NCBI RefSeq assembly: GCF_010994755.1
Contig: NZ_WHSB02000003.1
Coordinates: 496,001-560,000 of the forward strand
From: Shinella lacus
GTDB lineage: Bacteria > Pseudomonadota > Alphaproteobacteria > Rhizobiales > Rhizobiaceae
DNA: 64,000 bases
Direction: 5' to 3'
Below, one piece after another: positions 61,803-64,000 of the stretch. The notes beneath the pieces were generated by a model. The model was not told where the DNA came from, searched no databases, and saw only the letters and a program-made list of their open reading frames with translations. A program made the translations under genes and the position numbers. Numbering within the stretch: position 1 is the stretch's first letter; each line of letters starts with the position of its first letter.

Positions 61803-62165
61803 TCAGGCCAGCATGTAGATGTTGCGCATGGTCTCGATAACAGTGCATTCGCCGGTCCAGCCGGCCCGGAACAGGACGACAGTGCCGGCCTCGACTTCGA
61901 TCACCTCGCCGTCATCCGAGCGATAGACCGCCCTGCCCGCCACGAAATGGCAGAACTCGTCGCGCGGGATCGACAGCCGCCAGCGGCCGGGCGTGCAGAC
62001 CCAGATGCCGGATTCCGGCTGGTTGTTCGGCCCCTTGAAGACCAGTCGGCCGGAGGAATTGGACTGCCCTTCCAGGCTGTCCGGCTGGCTGCCCCAGTCG
62101 ACGAGGTCGGAAAAGGTCGTGGCCTCGTAGATATGCGGCGCGGAAGAATTCGTCGTTTCAACCAT
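61803..62165 (-). CDS. DUF861 cupin-like protein (paralogue)
   Basis: This 120-residue paralogue of the neighbouring cupin has the same motifs: GIWVCTPGRWRLSIPRDEFCHFVAG and EAGTVVLFRAGWTGECTVIETM. The two differ enough to be an old duplication and may form a heterodimer. The start overlaps the glycosyltransferase stop by eight bases, so translation is coupled. The reaction is unknown. Confidence 0.85.
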   Translation of the reverse strand: MVETTNSSAPHIYEATTFSDLVDWGSQPDSLEGQSNSSGRLVFKGPNNQPESGIWVCTPGRWRLSIPRDEFCHFVAGRAVYRSDDGEVIEVEAGTVVLFRAGWTGECTVIETMRNIYMLA

Positions 62166-63450
62166 TGTAGGCGCCCGTCTTCACGAGTTCGTCGAGGATG
62201 CCGGCCGCTTTCTTCGGGCCGTTGCGCGCCTGCATATGCGCGCTGGTGGCGGCGAGGCGCGTCTTCATGGTCGGGTTGTTGACGCAGGCATCGAGCTTTG
62301 CCGCAAGGTCTGCATCCGTCCAGTCGTAGCGCGGCATCTTGAAGCCGTGGCCGGTCTCGTCGACGCGCGTCGCATTGTCGTGGCCATCCCAGACATAGGG
62401 CATGATGATCGCCGGCTTGCCGAAATAGAGGCACTCCGTGAACGAGTTGTTGCCGCCGTGATGGATGACCGCATCGACCTGAGGGATGACGGACGGTTGC
62501 GGGAACCAGCTGTCGACGATGATATTGCCCGGCAGATCCTCATACTGATCCTTGTAATCGCCGACATTGACCAGCGCGCGATAGGGCAGCTTCCCGATCG
62601 TCGCGATCAGGCGCTTCAGGAGATCCGTGTCCCCTGCCCCGAGCGAGCCGAAGGAAATGTAGAGCAGCGGCTTGTCGTTGTTCTCAGCGAATTCCGGCAC
62701 CTCGTAGGGCTTTTCCTTGCGCACGCAGCCTTCGAGATATTGGAACTGCTTTGGATCAAGCGGATGTTCCCGGTCGAATTTCACCGCTTCCGGATAGAGC
62801 AGCAGGTTCATGAAGGGCGAGGCCTCGAAGAACTGGCCGATCGGATAGGCCGCCTCGCCATTCTCACCCAGGAATCCGTTGAAGTCGTCATGGATCGGCT
62901 TGATGACTTCATTGAAGTGATCGCGATAGGCGGCATGGCCGGCGAAATCCTTCTCGCCGCAACCGGAAAGATGCGGCGGGATTTTCGGGTCCTCGATCTC
63001 GTTTTCCGAGCAGGAGATGATGCGCACCCAGGGCTTGCCGAACTGCTTGATCGCCGGAAAGAGGATGACGTTGTCGACGCAGATGAGGTTCGGCTTGATC
63101 CTGGCCAGCACGCCCGGCAGGTCCTTCTGCGCCCATTTGGCGCTGTCGACGATCGCCGTCCAGCAGTCCTTCACGTAGTTGTCGACCTGGTCGTAAGGCG
63201 ATTTGCGGAAATTCGGGATGTGGCCATTGATGAAATCCTCCCAGAATTTCGCCATCTGCTCCGGCGGCATGGGCTCGGAGAGGTTCACCGCATGCGCCTC
63301 GAAACCATAACCTTCATAGACGGAGACGAAGCCGGGGTCGGAGAGGAAGACCGCCTTGTGGCCGAGCGCCTCGACGGCTTGGGCGATGCCGACGGAGTTC
63401 AGCGCCGGGCCGAAGGCCGCTTCCGGGAAGAATGCTATCGTCTTGGACAT
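62158..63450 (-). CDS. GT1/MGT-type glycosyltransferase
   Basis: This 430-residue cytoplasmic enzyme has the GT-B fold of UDP-glycosyltransferases. The N-terminal acceptor domain starts IAFFPEAAFGPALNSVGIAQAVEALGH. The C-terminal nucleotide-sugar site reads LYISFGSLGAGD, VDSWFPQPSVIPQVDAVIHHGGNNSFTECLYFGKPAIIMP and DGHDNATRVDETGHG. Family members glycosylate small hydrophobic acceptors. Placement between a transporter ATPase and cupin, aldehyde dehydrogenase and esterase genes is unusual for such an enzyme. The donor and acceptor are unknown. The start at 63450 follows GGGAAACACC. Confidence 0.88.
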   Translation of the reverse strand: MSKTIAFFPEAAFGPALNSVGIAQAVEALGHKAVFLSDPGFVSVYEGYGFEAHAVNLSEPMPPEQMAKFWEDFINGHIPNFRKSPYDQVDNYVKDCWTAIVDSAKWAQKDLPGVLARIKPNLICVDNVILFPAIKQFGKPWVRIISCSENEIEDPKIPPHLSGCGEKDFAGHAAYRDHFNEVIKPIHDDFNGFLGENGEAAYPIGQFFEASPFMNLLLYPEAVKFDREHPLDPKQFQYLEGCVRKEKPYEVPEFAENNDKPLLYISFGSLGAGDTDLLKRLIATIGKLPYRALVNVGDYKDQYEDLPGNIIVDSWFPQPSVIPQVDAVIHHGGNNSFTECLYFGKPAIIMPYVWDGHDNATRVDETGHGFKMPRYDWTDADLAAKLDACVNNPTMKTRLAATSAHMQARNGPKKAAGILDELVKTGAYNG

Positions 63451-63463
63451 GGTGTTTCCCTCT

Positions 63464-64000
63464 TTATGCATTGAAGAGCCGGCATTTCGCCGGGTCGATC
63501 TTGAGGCTCAGCGCGTCGCCGATCTTCCAGTTGCCCGCCCCGCTTGCGGGAATACGGACCTGAAGCGGCGTCTCGGAAGCGGCCGTTTTGACATGCAGCA
63601 CCCGGTCGAGCCCGTGATAGGCGATATCGGTGATCGTGCCGGCGACCGGATGATCTCCCGGCGGGCCGATGGCGATGTTTTCCGGGCGGATGGCGAGCGT
63701 TGCCGCTCCGGCTTTTGCGCCCGCGGCCTTCACCTGCAGGCCTTCCGCCGCGAAAAGGCCATCGGCACCCACCTTGCCATCGATGAAATTCATCACGCCG
63801 ATGAAGTTCGCCACGAACCGGTCGGCCGGACGCTCATAGACTTCCTCCGGCGCTCCGACCTGCAACAGGCGCCCATCCTTGAGGATCGCCATGCGGTCGG
63901 CCATCACCAGGGCCTCTTCCTGATCGTGCGTCACGATGATGAAGGTGATGCCGGCTTCATTCTGCATGCGCTTCAGTTCGAGTTGCATGCGCTCGCGCAG
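63464..64000 (-). CDS. ABC transporter ATPase, C-terminal part (PotA/UgpC type, cut by window edge)
   Basis: The frame is open to the window end, so only the last 178 residues are present. They start inside the ATPase core after the signature: VTHDQEEALVMADRMAIL (H-loop), GRLLQVGAPEEVYERPADRFVANFIGVMNF, then a TOBE domain (LAIRPENIAI; VLHVKTAASETPLQV). This pattern is that of putrescine/spermidine or sugar importers. Walker A and B lie outside. It precedes the glycosyltransferase gene by 13 bases and probably heads or continues a transporter operon to the right. Confidence 0.9.
   Translation of the reverse strand: MRERMQLELKRMQNEAGITFIIVTHDQEEALVMADRMAILKDGRLLQVGAPEEVYERPADRFVANFIGVMNFIDGKVGADGLFAAEGLQVKAAGAKAGAATLAIRPENIAIGPPGDHPVAGTITDIAYHGLDRVLHVKTAASETPLQVRIPASGAGNWKIGDALSLKIDPAKCRLFNA

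Noticed and set aside
62236-63474. 412-codon plus-strand frame opposite the glycosyltransferase
   Set aside because: The glycosyltransferase has conserved sugar-nucleotide motifs, whereas this frame has none.

Overview
The window reads as one continuous stretch of a high-GC alphaproteobacterial genome, most likely a member of the Rhizobiaceae (Rhizobium/Agrobacterium/Ensifer/Shinella type). The reasons are the codon use, the dense catabolic ABC-transporter clusters, a 404-residue NADP isocitrate dehydrogenase, a phytochrome with an HWE-type kinase plus receiver, and a RIME-like palindromic intergenic repeat. I see no rRNA, tRNA, IS element, CRISPR array, prophage or replication origin. The layout suits an accessory catabolic region of a chromosome, chromid or megaplasmid.

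Left part (1-16,200). A truncated sensor kinase and a DUF2809 membrane protein precede a LacI regulator and an eight-kilobase operon at 2140-9838. This operon holds a FrlB-like SIS deglycase, a sugar ABC transporter, a FrlD-like PfkB kinase, a DAO-family FAD oxidoreductase and the transporter ATPase. It looks like an Amadori (fructosyl-amino acid) uptake and catabolism system, with a perfect 22-bp palindrome in its promoter region. A strong bidirectional terminator separates it from icd. A FadR-type regulator is divergent from a NitT/TauT-type ABC transporter with two different permeases, which ends in a fumarylacetoacetate-hydrolase family enzyme.

Middle part (16,200-33,400). An MFS exporter and an ArsR regulator diverge over two inverted-repeat operators. 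An IclR regulator heads an organic- or sugar-acid cluster: MmgE/PrpD, mandelate-racemase family, VOC, ThDP enzyme, ketopantoate-reductase family and an ACS-type MFS carrier, with a convergent DapA-family lyase. A heme oxygenase/bacteriophytochrome pair follows, then a quinone-oxidoreductase-like gene divergent from a LysR gene.

Aromatic-acid region (33,500-47,360). Leftward genes encode a cupin, an internally deleted aldehyde dehydrogenase, two Ldh_2-family dehydrogenases and an FrsA-like C-C hydrolase. Rightward genes encode an unusual LysR protein with two helix-turn-helix domains, an amidohydrolase, an ABC transporter, a 4,5-dihydroxyphthalate-decarboxylase-like protein, a LigJ-like 4-oxalomesaconate hydratase, an HpcH/HpaI aldolase and a small protein. 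Together they suggest import of an aromatic or phthalate-like acid and use of the lower protocatechuate/gallate meta-cleavage route. No ring-cleavage dioxygenase is present in the window.

Right part (47,490-64,000). A UvrD-like helicase and DNA polymerase IV form an operon. A GlxA-type regulator lies divergent from an SDR and a FabF paralogue. A TetA-like MFS exporter converges on a long leftward gene set: ABC ATPase (cut by the window edge), GT1-type glycosyltransferase, two DUF861 cupins, aldehyde dehydrogenase, saccharopine-dehydrogenase-like protein, a small membrane protein, a 4-OT-like tautomerase and two esterases. This glycosyltransferase-containing catabolic set is the least familiar assembly in the window.
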